Below are positions 11,311 through 24,900 of a stretch of DNA of 64,000 nucleotides, piece after piece. The stretch covers positions 50,842,747-50,906,746 of the forward strand of contig CM037870.1 of assembly GCA_021292105.1 (NCBI GenBank), read 5' to 3'. The position numbers and the translations under genes are program-made. The stretch is from Anadara kagoshimensis (taxonomy: Eukaryota > Mollusca > Bivalvia > Arcoida > Arcidae). Within the stretch, counting starts at the first letter, position 1, and each line of letters starts with the position of its first letter. Under the pieces are notes generated by a model. It worked only from the letters and a program-made list of their open reading frames with translations, had not been told where the DNA came from and did no database searches.

Positions 11311-14300
11311 TCAAGTATTTGAAAATTTCTGTTTCTTTGCATCACTACCATCACCAACATAGGGACTACATTGTCTTGCTGTGTGATAAAGTCGTAATAA
11401 GTCTAAGGCTTCTGTAGTTTGTGAACGCTCATCCAGGTGGCGCTGACAGGCATCTTGTACAGCTTTTGCGTAAGTTTCTGTATCATTAAGAAGGTGTGCC
11501 AAAACATCCAAGTTACATTCCACGACAACCTGTGAACAAATTACATACACATCTAGAATTATCATTATGATAAAGAGCACCAAATCATGTCCTGGTATAT
11601 AAGAGGTCAATGTCTATCTGTCGTGGTTTATATCAATAACTAAACAACTGTAGCTTTTAACACAGAGAAATGATACCTTGCATATTCTCAATAATAAACT
11701 TAGAATCAATTTTTGTATTACTTTATGTGAATTATAGGAATGCACCTTTATAAAGTCATACATCGCCACATAAATTTTGCTGCAAAAAAAACAACTTCTC
11801 GCCGTTTTCAAAAACTTCTTCCAAATCTTGGCTGAGGGAGGTCACTTTCTTCCTGTTTAAAGATCTAATTTGAGCCCTGACTTAGATAATTTCCACATGT
11901 TTTAAGACATATTCAACATTTTCATCACATTCACAAATGTTATTTTGAGGGGAAAAACAGTAATTTGTCTACATAGTACGAAAGTATATTAAAGTTGTAC
12001 AGTATGGTCAAAGGGGAGATAACTCAAATAATGCAACCATCCTTTTTTTGAAAAGTTAGTAAGAATAACAGAGTGAAAATCTCCAATTAGAATACCTGTA
12101 AGTCATCGTTAGAGAATGTTATGATTCTGGATATATCTTTCTGTAAACCACTAATTAACTGTTGAGTTTTCTCTGGTACTTGTTCAGGATTAACTATCAT
12201 AAAATCTGGCTCATCGTGTCCTGCACTAGATTCTGAAAGTTATAATTATTTAGAGGGGAAAAACAGTAATTTGTCTACATAGTACGAAAGTATATTAAAG
12301 TTGTACAGTATGGTCAAAGGGGAGATAACTCAAATAATGCAACCATCCTTTTTTTGAAAAGTTAGTAAGAATAACAGAGTGAAAATCTCCAATTAGAATA
12401 CCTGTAAGTCATCGTTAGAGAATGTTATGATTCTGGATATATCTTTCTGTAAACCACTAATTAACTGTTGAGTTTTCTCTGGTACTTGTTCAGGATTAAC
12501 TATCATAAAATCTGGCTCATCGTGTCCTGCACTAGATTCTGAAAGTAAATATAATTAAATATATCAATAATCAAATAAAATAATTCATGAACAGATGTGC
12601 CCATGTATCTTAAAAAGATGATCAAACACTAAAAATACCCAGAAAAAGTTAGTCCCATCTCAAAGGCACAAAATGACCTTTAACCTTTCAACAAATTCAA
12701 AAATCAAAATCAACATAGGTAAACAAGATCACGAAACAAGAGCCCCATGGGCCTAAATGCTCACCTGAGGCTGAGTACATATATCATGCAGAGGTTCAAT
12801 TGTCAAAGACATTAATTAAAGAGAAGTCTAAATTTTCAGCAGTAAGAGCCAATTATATGCAAGGATTTTGCAAATTCATTATAGCTTGTCCTAAAAATGC
12901 TACATATAACATATCTAAAGTCTAGCTTCAATATATTATTTGTAAACAGCTAAAGAATCTATACATCAAATTGAACATTAGGCCAATATCTACAATATAT
13001 TCTAACATACATGTCTATATAAAAAGTTTATAGTTTTTGAGATAATTAACCATTTCAGTATTTGTTTGCACCTATAACCTTGACCTTTGAACCCATGACC
13101 TTCATCTATATATCAAAATGATCACTAGGCCAATGCCTACAATATTCCAATATATACAAAAAGTTTATAGTTTTTGAGATAATTAACCATTTCAGTATTC
13201 ATTTGCATCCGAGACCTTGACCTTTGAATTTATGACCTTCATTCATATATCAAAATGACCGTTAGGCCAATACTTGCAATTTTCCAATACACATGCCTAT
13301 ACAAAAAGTTTACAGATTTTGAGATAATGAACCATTTCAGTATTCATTTGCATCTATGACCTTGACCTTTTAACCCATGACCTTCATTCATATATCAAAA
13401 CAATCGTTGTGCAAATGCCTACAATATTCTAATATACATGCCTATACAAAAAGTTTATAGTTTTGGAGATATTGAACCATTTCAGTATTGTTCCCGTCTA
13501 TGACCTTGACCTTTGTACCCTGATGGCGCTGTTCCATTCACTGACAAAACCAGTGGATAAGAATTGAAAACCAGTATTTTGTGATATTAAATGATTGGCC
13601 TTTTGCCAATTCTAAGCAGAAATAGCAACAATTAATATTGAGATATAAGAAATAACTTTCAATTTGTTGTGGTTTACAGGGTATAAACAAGATTTTAGAA
13701 CTGGCAATTCTATCATAAAATGCTTTGCAATGTTATGAGAATTACCTTTTGCAAAATCTTGTTCATTTTTCATAAATCACAACAAACTGAAAGTTATATG
13801 TATAAAATATCTAAATTAATTTTGAGAGGTCTCTTACCAGAACCCTTTGGCAGCCATTTTTGATCAGGTCTCAGTAGAATTAATGTTGAGTTATGCGCCA
13901 AGAATGTAAAATAATCATCATCATCAATCTCTGTACCATCATCTTCTAGTACAACCTTTACTGCTTCTGTAGGTGGAATACACAGTTTATCTTTACCTGT
14001 CAATCAAATACAAAGAACTTACATATGGAAAATGGAACAGGGGGCATAAATCCATTAAACGTTAGAGCAGCACCATGATTATTAAATATATGCATACATG
14101 TACCTCCAGATTGATAATACCAAATACACATTAAAAATTCCATTAATTTCATTCAAACAGCAGGACAAGTTAAGCTCACAAGATTTCCATTTTTTGTAAA
14201 ATAAACCTACAAGTTTATATGATATATATCAGGCGATAACAAATACTCACAGCAAATTTTGTTTAATTCTATTCGACCTGTAAAGTCACAAACTACCTGT

Positions 14301-15052
14301 ACGTGTTAACAGAGAGAGAGAGAGAGAAGAATGAAGAACATAACAGTGGGTAGTGCTGTTATTATATATCTTAATCACGATTATTGTCACCAAGGATTTG
14401 TCGATGATATTGTGGAACAAAGCTTACATCACGATATTGCGGAACCCTATTAATTTACTTACAAAAAAATTCTTTGAAACCATTGCATCGCTAGTGTATT
14501 TATCGTGATAGAGCAGATTGATTTTGCCGTGAATCTTCAATAAATTAGATAAAATTTGTAATTTTATATAAAATGTATCTTATTATTCTTTTATTTTGCA
14601 GTCCAGTGAAAACCTAGCTCATCTTTTGAGCATATTCATCCAGAATTATCACAATATCATTGCAATATCATTAAAAAGTTTTGCAATATCCTGATGCCTT
14701 TTTATTTCACAATTACAGCTCTAATAGTAGGTTAAAGATGAAGGATGGCTTTGGCAATGTGCATCACATATAATGCTCAAGCAGAGATGAAGCTTACGGT
14801 AACTATTTTGAGTTAGGGGCCAAGCTCACTTCAGAAAAGAAGTTATGATAGTAATAAATAGCCTAAATGTGTAAACATTAAGGGGCCCAGACTGATTTTA
14901 GTAGCCATGGGCTAGATTAGAACAAAATGATGGTAGTAACTTAAAGGTTAATTTTTACCTTTTACTTTTAATTCTTCTAAACATGAAGCAATTATAGACT
15001 TTTTTATACTTCTATCCTGATTCCAGACTTTAAACGGTCTTGTATTAGCCAT
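11311..15052 (-). CDS. DFFA: DFFA / ICAD (DNA fragmentation factor alpha subunit, DFF45-like), 4 exons
   Basis: Minus-strand exons: 15052-14959, 13996-13838, 12232-12096 (or its duplicate 12538-12402) and 11529-11311. Phases are 1, 1 and 0, giving a 202-residue product. Residues 1-80 form a CIDE-N domain with the acidic patch EDDGTEIDDDDYF at about 49-61. From about 100 to the end is the DFF-C chaperone domain (KDISRIITFSNDDLQ followed by VVVECNLDVLAHLL). In its family, ICAD folds the caspase-activated nuclease (CAD) and holds it inactive until caspase-3 cleaves ICAD. DEPD at residues 91-94 is a plausible caspase-3 site where human DFF45 has DETD. The protein is shorter than human DFF45 (331) and stops just after DFF-C. 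The nearest acceptor upstream of the start is 'ctttcacttttag' at about 15084, so a 5'UTR intron is likely. The start fits because CIDE-N begins directly after it. Confidence 0.9.
11947..12546 (-). repeat. DFFA: Tandem duplication of DFFA exon 3 with flanking intron
   Basis: 11947-12240 and 12253-12546 appear identical over 294 bp at a 306-bp offset. Each copy contains the complete 137-bp exon 3, its acceptor (cag before AATCTAG) and its donor (CAG before gtattc). Because 137 is not a multiple of three, splicing in both copies shifts the frame and reaches TGA 12 codons into the second copy. Either copy alone restores the protein. This is a recent duplication or an uncollapsed assembly duplicate. 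Confidence 0.93.
12734..13542 (+). mobile_element. Truncated satellite-bearing element in DFFA intron 2
   Basis: It starts with the family 5' end 'aaacaagagccccatgggcc..gctcacctgag' and continues into three to four ~145-bp satellite monomers. Each monomer holds 'gaccttgacctttgaa', 'tatatcaaaatgatc' and 'aaaaagtttatagtttttgagataat'. The hairpin 3' end seen at 45070-45109 is missing, so this copy is broken at about 13542. It has the same orientation as the 42954-45109 element. Confidence 0.8.
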
Positions 15053-15946
15053 GGTTCAACTTATTTTATAACATGAATGGACCTAAAAGTGAAAGAAAAA
15101 AATATTCAACATTCACATGCATGTTATATTGTTCACTATTGTAAACAATCTTGTTTTAGATTCGAGTTTTTGGATTGTTCGTGACTTCAGGAAATTTAGT
15201 ATTTCACCTGGTAAACACTTTTTCATAGTATACTAGGCAAACTATTTTAAGTATCAATTATGCATCTTTTGACCATGGGTAATGGTAAATGGTATTTTGT
15301 TGCAGTTTAACCCCACACTTTCAAAGGTTTTTTCCCCAAAATTAATAAATATTGGTGATTTTGTTGTTTCAATAGCATGAAGAAACATATTTATAGTACA
15401 TGAAAACTGAAAAACAGTTTTGTTTTAGGAAATAACAAAGGAATTTACTTTAGCTTTCTGTTGACATTGTAGCTCACATACTGAGTCACTTTAAATTCAC
15501 TTCTTTTTGCGCTTCCTTCCATTAAAGCCTATGTATTTTTTTTTCAATTATTGTTAAAAGAATTTTCGAAATGGTTTCAAATTCATCTTTATCATGTTTA
15601 TAAGGTTTTCACTTGAAATTTAAGTGGAGGGTTTTTTTCCAAATTATCAGTTGAAAATGCTACATCTTTTATTATTGAATTATTCATTTCTTGTAGATGT
15701 CTGCATGACTAGATGACTTAATTTTCAATGCAAAGATTTTGTAAGTAATTATCTATATTACCTAAACCGTTGTCATCCTAGCGTCTTCAATATAAAGCTC
15801 CAAAAACAATCAATCCAAACATTCACAAAAGCTGTTGTGGTGATTCCTCGGGAATTCCCTTCTCCGCAGTTTCTCATTATTCCGCTTCTGATTGGATAAA
15901 AATAAATTCACTAATCAAATAAGGGATATTCCAGGGAATCCCGAAG
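15053..15946. promoter_or_regulatory. Shared divergent promoter region of DFFA and PEX14
   Basis: The two start codons are 894 bp apart and point away from each other. An inverted CCAAT box (ATTGG, 15891-15895) lies 52 bp before the PEX14 start. On the minus strand a good donor (TTTAG before gtaatatag) lies at about 15760 and an acceptor at about 15084. This suggests that DFFA begins with an untranslated exon near 15760-15850. If so, the true transcription starts are only about 100 bp apart. The intervening part (15100-15700) then belongs to the DFFA 5'UTR intron and holds nothing else I recognise. Confidence 0.6.
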
Positions 15947-18900
15947 ATGGCGGAGGACACTGGAAAGGTAGAGAAAGCTATAACAATTATACTCATTATG
16001 AGTGTATCAGCGAAATTAATCCCAAGTGGTTTACTGTTTATATAAAAGGGAACAATTTGAACAATAGGATGTAATGGCCCCATACAAATTAAGCGTTATG
16101 AAGCTGTATCATGGTCACAAATTCAATCTCACTCACTAGAGCGATAAAATTATACATTGGAACATTTTATAATTGTGTAAATTAATCCAGGTACTTTTTA
16201 CCTTCATGATCAGGGCATATTTCATCAGGGCGCAATATATTGGTCACATAATGTGGTTCTTTGTATGGGGGGGGGGGGGGCGTTGGACTGCACTGATGGG
16301 TCCTATTTATTGCACCCAGCATTCCGTAAGCCACCCTACCCTATCCACCAATATTTATAAAATGCGTTGAAACCATTTTGGATTCCGTAAAAAGTCTCCA
16401 ACCCCATGATCTTTGAAGTTTATTTGTTACATGTGTATTTTTTTTAATCAAACTGTGATCTTACATTAAAGTTTGGGGTATTCACAAAATGTCAAAACAT
16501 GATGTAGAATGTCATTCATAGAAAGTACACAACCACCCATGTTGATGAACATTCAAGTTATCCCCTTATTATCAGAAGTTTAATTACATTCCTGTTACAG
16601 CAGGTTAGTTATGACAAAGCGTGGCAAATATATTTAACTATATAAGGGCCTCTCTATAGTAGAGATTAATCAACATCTCTTGGCTCACCCCCATCCTGCT
16701 GCACCCAATAATAAAGTCACCCTTCAAAGAAATTTCATGCAAAGTGATTGGTTAACTTGCCGGGGTACATAGAACTATGTTCGGAAATCTGCCAGGGTAC
16801 ATAAATGCATGTAAATGAAGTTGTAAGCTATACCATAAATACAGTTTAAACTGGATTTTTTATAACTAGTCTAGTACTTTTTAGAGTTAACTCATGTTTT
16901 GTTGTATACAATATTACTGTAAAAAGATATGTGTTTGAGTGTTTCAGAAAAATTATTCTTGCACTCAAGATAGAAAAATCCATAAAAAGAGAGGTGCAAG
17001 ATATCTCCATCTTGTACCCCTCTGTGGCCTGTGCAAGATAGCCTACACACTATTTTTCCCGCAAAATTTTATCAATAAAGTCAGAGGTGTATCAATAAGT
17101 TGAAATAGATTTTGAATTGAAAAAATTACAAGCCTCATTCTGGACCAAATATATTAGAACAAGGGTTGAGATTTCTTTATCTGACACTACAAGTAGTGAT
17201 TGATTCTATTTCTTGCACCAGAAAATACAATTTTAACTCGGGTTGAAATTTCCCTATCTTGCACTGCAAATTGTGATAGATTCTATTATTCATAAAATTT
17301 TATCTGGAAGTTGAAACATATACATGTTGTATATAAATATTATCAGAGATTGTGTCTGGTGTGATTTTAGGATGAAGTGACAAAAGATGTCCTTGCTCCA
17401 GCAGTAGAAACTGGTCCTAGAGAAGATTTGGTAAGTTTTTAGATCTCATTTACATATTGGTAGTTAATTTTTGTTTAATGTCAAACGTTTAAATACACAT
17501 ACCAGTAATCTGATATTTCAGTGATAGGATTACAATGTATATTATACCCTCAATTCTTACTTTAATGTGGCAGTCTGTTGTTTTATTTTTCTAGTTCAAT
17601 ATAATGATTCTTTTGTTGTAACTTCAGTGGTTTTAATAAAGCCAGCAAGGCAATAAAAGGTGTTTGCTACTTATTTGGATTTGGATTAAGTTTGTCACCT
17701 ACTTCCACTTGGTTTAGTTTTTGTGATTATGTTTTAATACATATTACTCCATACTTGTTACCCTTTGAGAAATTTGGCTTCTGCTTGAAAATTTAACGAA
17801 AGGGCTGAACTCATAATAATTTTTTATGTTTTTTTATTATAGATTCTCACAGCTATCAAGTTTCTGCAAAATCCAAAAGTCAGACAAAGTCCACTGTCAC
17901 AGAGAAAGCTTTTCCTAGAGAAAAAAGGTAGTAAAACACTTGGTAATTTTAAATGGTTATGAACATGTTAAAATCATACATAAAATTTAACATGGTCCTG
18001 TAATTACATCAAATCCTTTAAAAGTTCAAAATTCTTGTGATTTTAATGGAGTCTGTATATTTTGTCATATGACAAACATGCATTTTCAATTTCCATACAC
18101 TCATGTACATGAACAACGGTTATGATTTGAAATTATGTCATATTAATGCCAATAAACAATAGATAATTTGACATGCATGTAATCAATGACAATGTCTATT
18201 TTCTGACATCTAGTTTTGGGAAACATTTTCACATCTTATCACAGCATGTCTCACTGCTTAAGTCCAATCCTGCTCAGGACAGTTTCCAGTGTGAGAAAGT
18301 TTATCAGCTTGCTTGCTGAATGGTCAGATGTTTTCTCTGGGCATTCTGATTTCCTCCACCATCCATGAACTGATGGTCTCAATGAAAGTAAGAGAATCTT
18401 AACTGGGGCATAAAACACCATTACTCCAACCCACTTACTTCTGGATAAAAAATAAAGATATAGACTTTATCCTCTAGATAGTACCTCACTTATCCTGTTT
18501 CAACAGCATTAATGCATTCCTCCTACCGGCATTTAATAATTTCTTTAATGGAATATTTGTGCCATTTATCCAGGTTTAACTACAGCAGAAATTGATGCAG
18601 CAGTTGAACGGTGTGGTATAACAGAAGATGACAGTGCAAATGTTTATCAGCCGCCAGTGGCACCACAACCAGGAGCAGTGTCATTACAGCCAGGAATAGT
18701 GCCACAACCATTACCTTTACCACAGATGCCAGGTTATCATTACATAATTCTATACTGAGTATAATTTCATGTTCAGTACAGTGGAACAAACCTGTGTTAA
18801 TCCATCAGCACCTCAGTGGCTGAGTGTCTATAGTGCACACTGACATATCACATTGTCTTTCACTACCTAGGTTCAAATCATGCTTGTGTGAGAATGTTTG

Positions 18901-21900
18901 AAAGTTGCCAAAGGCCTGTAATTTCTCCAGGAACTCTGGTTTCCTCCACTTAGAGTCTAGTGAACACAACACTACTTCTCAACATTAGTAACCATGTCTT
19001 GTATATGACATATTACAGCTAAAAATATGGAATTTGAAACCTTAATAAACTAAAAACATGTTAACTGTTATTAGTTGTTCAGGATATACCATAAATTATC
19101 ATTATTATATGACGTCAAGAGTGGTACACGAGGTTCAGCCATTAAAGCAGATGTACACGAAACTTGTGTTTAATCACTTTGTTATCATTATAAAGTAGTT
19201 ATACTTCAAGTATCAGAGTTTCAATCATTTTGAGTAAATAAAGTTTCACTTTACAAAAAGATATTTATTTATAATGTTCCATTTCAGTTATGCCATATAC
19301 AAGATGGGATAAAACGAGAGATGTCCTCCATACAATAGCATTGATTGGTGGCTTAACTTATGCAGCTTACAAATTCTTTAAGGTACATGCACTGATTGTA
19401 TATCACAAGCACATCATGTCCACATGGCAATGTAAAGGCCAATTCACATGACACGGTGTATCATGATTTATGAATCATGCTTTATAAAACATTCTGTTTT
19501 GTAATCCTTCCCTGTACACATGCCAAATCAAGGTTTATAATCCAAATCATTTCCTACTAAAATGATGGAACCGACACAGGAAGATGAAATTATTATTTCT
19601 TTGTGTATTGTAATATTTGTGCTGGAATCCAGCATTAAAAGGCATATTTTTAGAAAGCGTTTGTGAGTCTGGCCATGGATAAGCAGAAGGGATAACCAAG
19701 GTACATACCATGCACCTTTAAAAGAACTGTCAAATGAACACACAAAAAGTTTCAAAACTTTCCTCAGAATGGACATGACTGCATTTAATATTGGCCAAAA
19801 TACTTCTATTTTCTTCTTATTTTTTTGTTAATTTTTTTGCTTCAACCATGATGTTTAGATATTTATTTATGTTATGGGAAGCTTGTGAATCTTGACCTTT
19901 TTGTCCTGTTTTCTGCTTGGTCAGTAGTAGGTCAGGGATTTAAGTTTTATAAGCCTTGATTTACAAAATAGAACATGTTCTATTTCGCAGCATGTTTTAT
20001 AAGCCTCATGGTGTTTTATGTATCGCAGTGTCCACACTGTGTATTTTGATTTATAAATCATGATTCATGAATCATGATACACCGTGTGAATTGGCCTTAA
20101 AACATTAAATAGGAAATCTCCAACAATGGAAGCTGTCTATGTAGCTCAGTTGGTAGGGTACCTTATAGTGCTAGGGATCCAATATTTGGGTTCTGGTGTG
20201 GTCCAGCTTCTTGTCTTCTTGTTGTTTTAATCCTATGTCAGCATGGCTCTCAAGAATGGTGGACTGGCAATTGTGAACATTCAAGAAAATTTCAGTGCGA
20301 GATTTCACACTTGGTGTCCATCCAAGGCACTTTAAATGTGAGATTTCCCACATAAAGGACTGTAGAAAACACAAGAAAAAAGGAGAAGGTAGTATGGTAG
20401 TGTAGTTTCTAAAGACTCTTGAGTACTCACCTATAATATGGAAAGTCCAGTTCATTTCTGCTTTTTTCTCAAACATTTACATTATAAATTAATGCAAGTA
20501 TATTTCAATATACAGCCAAACCTGTTTATAAAGGTCACCTAAGGGATCCAGTAAAATTAGTCTGAATGGGCAGGTGACCTTTACACACAGGTTCAAATAG
20601 CATGAATAAAGAACAATGGGGATACAATTTTACTGGCCTTTATAAGCAAGTGGCCCTTATATAGAGGTGGCCTTTAAGGCAGGTTTGACTGTTTATGTAA
20701 TGTCTTCATATTTTTGAATTGGCATGCACACCTGGAAACACTTGTATTGTATTAATTATTAACCATATGTCTTTTAGATCATTATTTGCAATGTGCATTT
20801 TTGAATGCTTGTAAATTAAAGAGTACAAGTGACTCAAAAGATCAATTCCTTTAATAACACTTTCTCTACAATTCCTTCAATGTTTTAATATAGATTGACA
20901 CTTGGATCATTATTGTAACTATAGGAAACCCTCTTTAGCTGTGGATATAGGTTTGACTATAAATTTAACTATCAAATTTTATTCTTCACACAGGAATTTT
21001 TAAGGCCATATTTACTGGGAAAACCAAGTCATGGTGACCGACTAGACAGGGTGGAGAAAACAGTGAATGATTTGCAGAGTAATGTTGTAGAAACATTAGC
21101 TAAGATAAGCCAGACTCTAGGAGCATTACAGGAAATGATTACACAGCACCAGATAAAGATGGAGTCGTTATCACAACAGGTTTACACTAAACAGGTGAAT
21201 ACTTATACACATAAACATTGTGGGTGATAAGAGGGTTGGGAGGTATCAGTCTGCATATGCTATTCCTCAACATTGCTATGATGTTTAAGAGCAACATGTA
21301 TTGTAAAGTGTTAACGTAAAATTAAGCAATGAACTTTGATTGTAGTCCTTATATTTGTGTGTAAATCAATTGGGTTCACACAAAAATTGAATGAATGGCT
21401 TTTAGAGAATATTATTTTAAACCATACATTATGCCATACTGAATTTGGTTTTGATTTTTTGATAAACTGAGATTTTAATGATAATGGCGTTATTGACTAT
21501 AAAAAATTGATACACCCCTGGAGAGCATATTTTTGTTTGGTTGGTGAATCCTTGTCAAGGAAAACCTGTAGGTGTGTAATGTTTCCTTAACTGTTGTATC
21601 TTTCCACATATACATGTACCTGTTTTGTATGTATTTTAGGATGACAAATGATCATAGAATTATCAATGAATTATATAGATTTGAATGACCTTAGTTATCA
21701 GACTGACTTTTCCATTATCAGATATGTTTGTTGTGTATCGTGAACTAATAATAAAACTATGTATAAATCTAATCTATATCAATATGAAGCTGGTCAACTG
21801 TGTTATACTGTTATTATTCTTTTAGTGTATTGAAGCTTTATTATGGAATTAAGATATTTAAAATACTTTTATATATATGTAACAGTTTGTATTTTCCATA

Positions 21901-24900
21901 TTTTTGACTGTATGATGTATCATTAGGAAAGCTTCGGTTTTACTTACGAGTAATCTCAACCAATGCTACTCTTGTTATCAATATTTGACTAGCTGATTAG
22001 AGGGGCTCCAAAAGAGGAAGGCAGTTAAATGATTACTTATAAATTGTTAACTGATTATTGAGTGGTATGAACTTATGAACAATGAATCAGTTATCATCCC
22101 TGAATAATGAATCAGTTATCATCCCTGTTATATTTCAATTACTGTAATAAATTAAGTGACAGTGCCTCCATCCATGGATAAAGTTTATTGATGGGTAAAG
22201 TGCACAAGTGGGCGACACTGTTCATTTAAAAATGCCGGTATTCCATTATTATTATTATTATGGCCAAAATCATTCATAAAATGAAAGCTTTACAAATCAT
22301 GTTTTAAAATATTTGTTTTCAGGGATTATTAGGTGATCAACTGTTTCCAAGATCAAATCGTGTAAGAGAACATGCTGAATTTGACCTAGATATTTACACA
22401 TATACTACTAATAATTTACATATTATGGAATATGATAATATAAATGTAGTTATTTTGGGATATGGTGACACACTAATCAATTTGAAATTATAATGATTAT
22501 TTTAATACTAGAGATATTTTAGTATATGGTGACACACTAATTGCTACTAAAGCTATAATGCATTATGGTTACTTTTATACAAAGTTTGCACCTGCTTTTG
22601 GGTATTTGTGATGTAATCCACATAATCAGTTGTCAATCATTCCTTAATATGGAGTTGTTGGACATAGAAATTTTTCAATAGGAAATGAAATTTAAAATTT
22701 AACAGTTTGCAGGCTTTTTGAAGTAAAGCTTTGAGCAAGACTGCCATTCTACAATAGGTCACTTCCTTTTAAAATGTTTAAATAGAAAAAATTGTAAACT
22801 TTGTAAAATTTGGCCGCAACCTCTGAAAAATGGGGTTTTAGTAATAATGAATATGGGGGTGGCGTGTACTATACTGGTACTCTTTACAGCACTAAAACTA
22901 GAATACAGGAAGCACTAATCTAATGAGACTTGGGATAGATTTTTTTTAAAGCTTTTATTAAGATTCATGCATGCATTTTTCTTCTTTCATTTATATGTGA
23001 TGGCATATTGAGATAAAAGCTTTTACAGTGGACCCCTTCTGCACTTTGTTTATATAGGTCACAAACAGTGTTGATGGTTTATCCTGATTACTATGGTTTC
23101 ACTTTAGAAGGTTTTGAGTTTACTCTAGAGTTCTTTTTTATGGGTTCTGCTGTATTAACATATACATTTGTGTGACCAGTTAACTAATGCATTCATCTGT
23201 TTTTATATAGTCTTAGATTCTCCATCCATCACTGTTCACTTTTTAACATTTCTGTTTTATTTTTGCTTCATTTAGTTTTTTATATTCATCTTTTGCTTTT
23301 AAAGAGACTTTTATGCATACATGTATATGCATTTTGTTGCATTTTTGACATTTTGTTTTGTACAGAATTTGACATTTTTCCATTAATTTTGTTCGTAGAT
23401 CCTAATTATTTAAATATTTGTAGAAAAATGATCATGAAGAACATAACTTTTATCAACTTCAATACTTTTGTTGTCTTTTATAAAAAGGTTATTGAATGTT
23501 ATACATGTATATATACAATTACGCCACCGTCCATGACCTGATGGAAGATTGTTTATAAACACTGGCGAGTCTAATCTATACAAATAGATATACATGTAAA
23601 TACTGTGTTATTGTATTCACTTCTTCATGTGTTCATTTGCCAAAAGCACACAAATATATGATCCCCTATTTACATTTTATAGATTCTTTAATGTTTATAA
23701 ACACTGCCAAAATATCACAGCCAGACTATACAAATAATAAAATACTGGCATACTGATGCTATGGTTATATGATCATGATATAAGACTTGTTCTACATTAG
23801 TGTAATTTGATTATTATCTTTCGTATATTTTTAGTCAGATGAATCTTTGTTAAGATCACAAGATCACCAGTTAGCTACTGAAATAAAATCAGAATTAACA
23901 TCAATAAAGGGATTGCTACTCAACAGGTAAATTAAATACTATATAAGTATATACATGTATATAAGTGTACATTCACATGGAAAAAATATTTACAAGTTTT
24001 ACAGTAATTCTATTATTGTGAATATATCTTCTCAGTGAAAAATTCTAATTATCTGTACCATTGGTTCACTTTTCCTATAGTCTGAACCGTGAAAATGTTT
24101 TACTGCGAAATAGTTTAGAAGATTAAAACTGTGAAAGTTTTCAAATAAGAGCATACAACTTGTAGTACAGACCTGTGGAAAATTTAACACTTAACTAATG
24201 GAAAGATGTCAAAGCTTGTCTGTCATGTATTAAGAGTTGTGGCCAAAAAGCAACTGAAAGATAAAAAATCTGTCAAGACATATTTAATGAGGGAATGAGA
24301 TGAGTGACCAATTCAGCACTTACTGTTATTTGTTAGCTCTGTGTTAGACTTTCAACAGGTCTCTACTGTATGCATCGTACTATTGAAGTTTAATGTATGT
24401 TTTGCACCATTAGACATTAGCACAGTAGTACGTCTCCAAAATGGGGGCCTTAGCGACAAGTGGTCTTAAGTCTCTAGTTTACGGTTCTCGTTTTCTAGGT
24501 TCAACTAAATACATATATAAAAACAGAAAAATACACCTCTTTTCTAGATCATGACAGAATTATTTAATGGATTCAAAAATAATGTTCAACCCTGTTCTTT
24601 ATTTAGTTTTGACCAACTTGGATGTGTGATTTCTGAGTACAGACTATGTGAAAGGTGTAATTAGAAACAGCAGTAAATGATTTCACTCAATAGAGTCTGT
24701 GAATCCAACTAAAGCAACATCTACTCTCTGGTCAAGTTTAGGGAACAATATTATATACGGGTACAAAATCATAAAGTTAAAAACGAGATTAAAAGGTCTA
24801 TTGCTCTAAATACAAGCAGAAGAATACCTTTACATTCATTTTTACAGAAGACAGTTTCCACCAACACCATTAACTAAATCATTACCAGCATGGCAGTTAG

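Noticed and set aside
22362-22491. Longer version of the PEX14 cassette exon reading on to TAA at 22489-22491
   Set aside because: The frame is open, but the composition turns intron-like and the GTAAGAG donor at 22362 gives an in-frame 39-bp exon. A truncating isoform is possible but unsupported.
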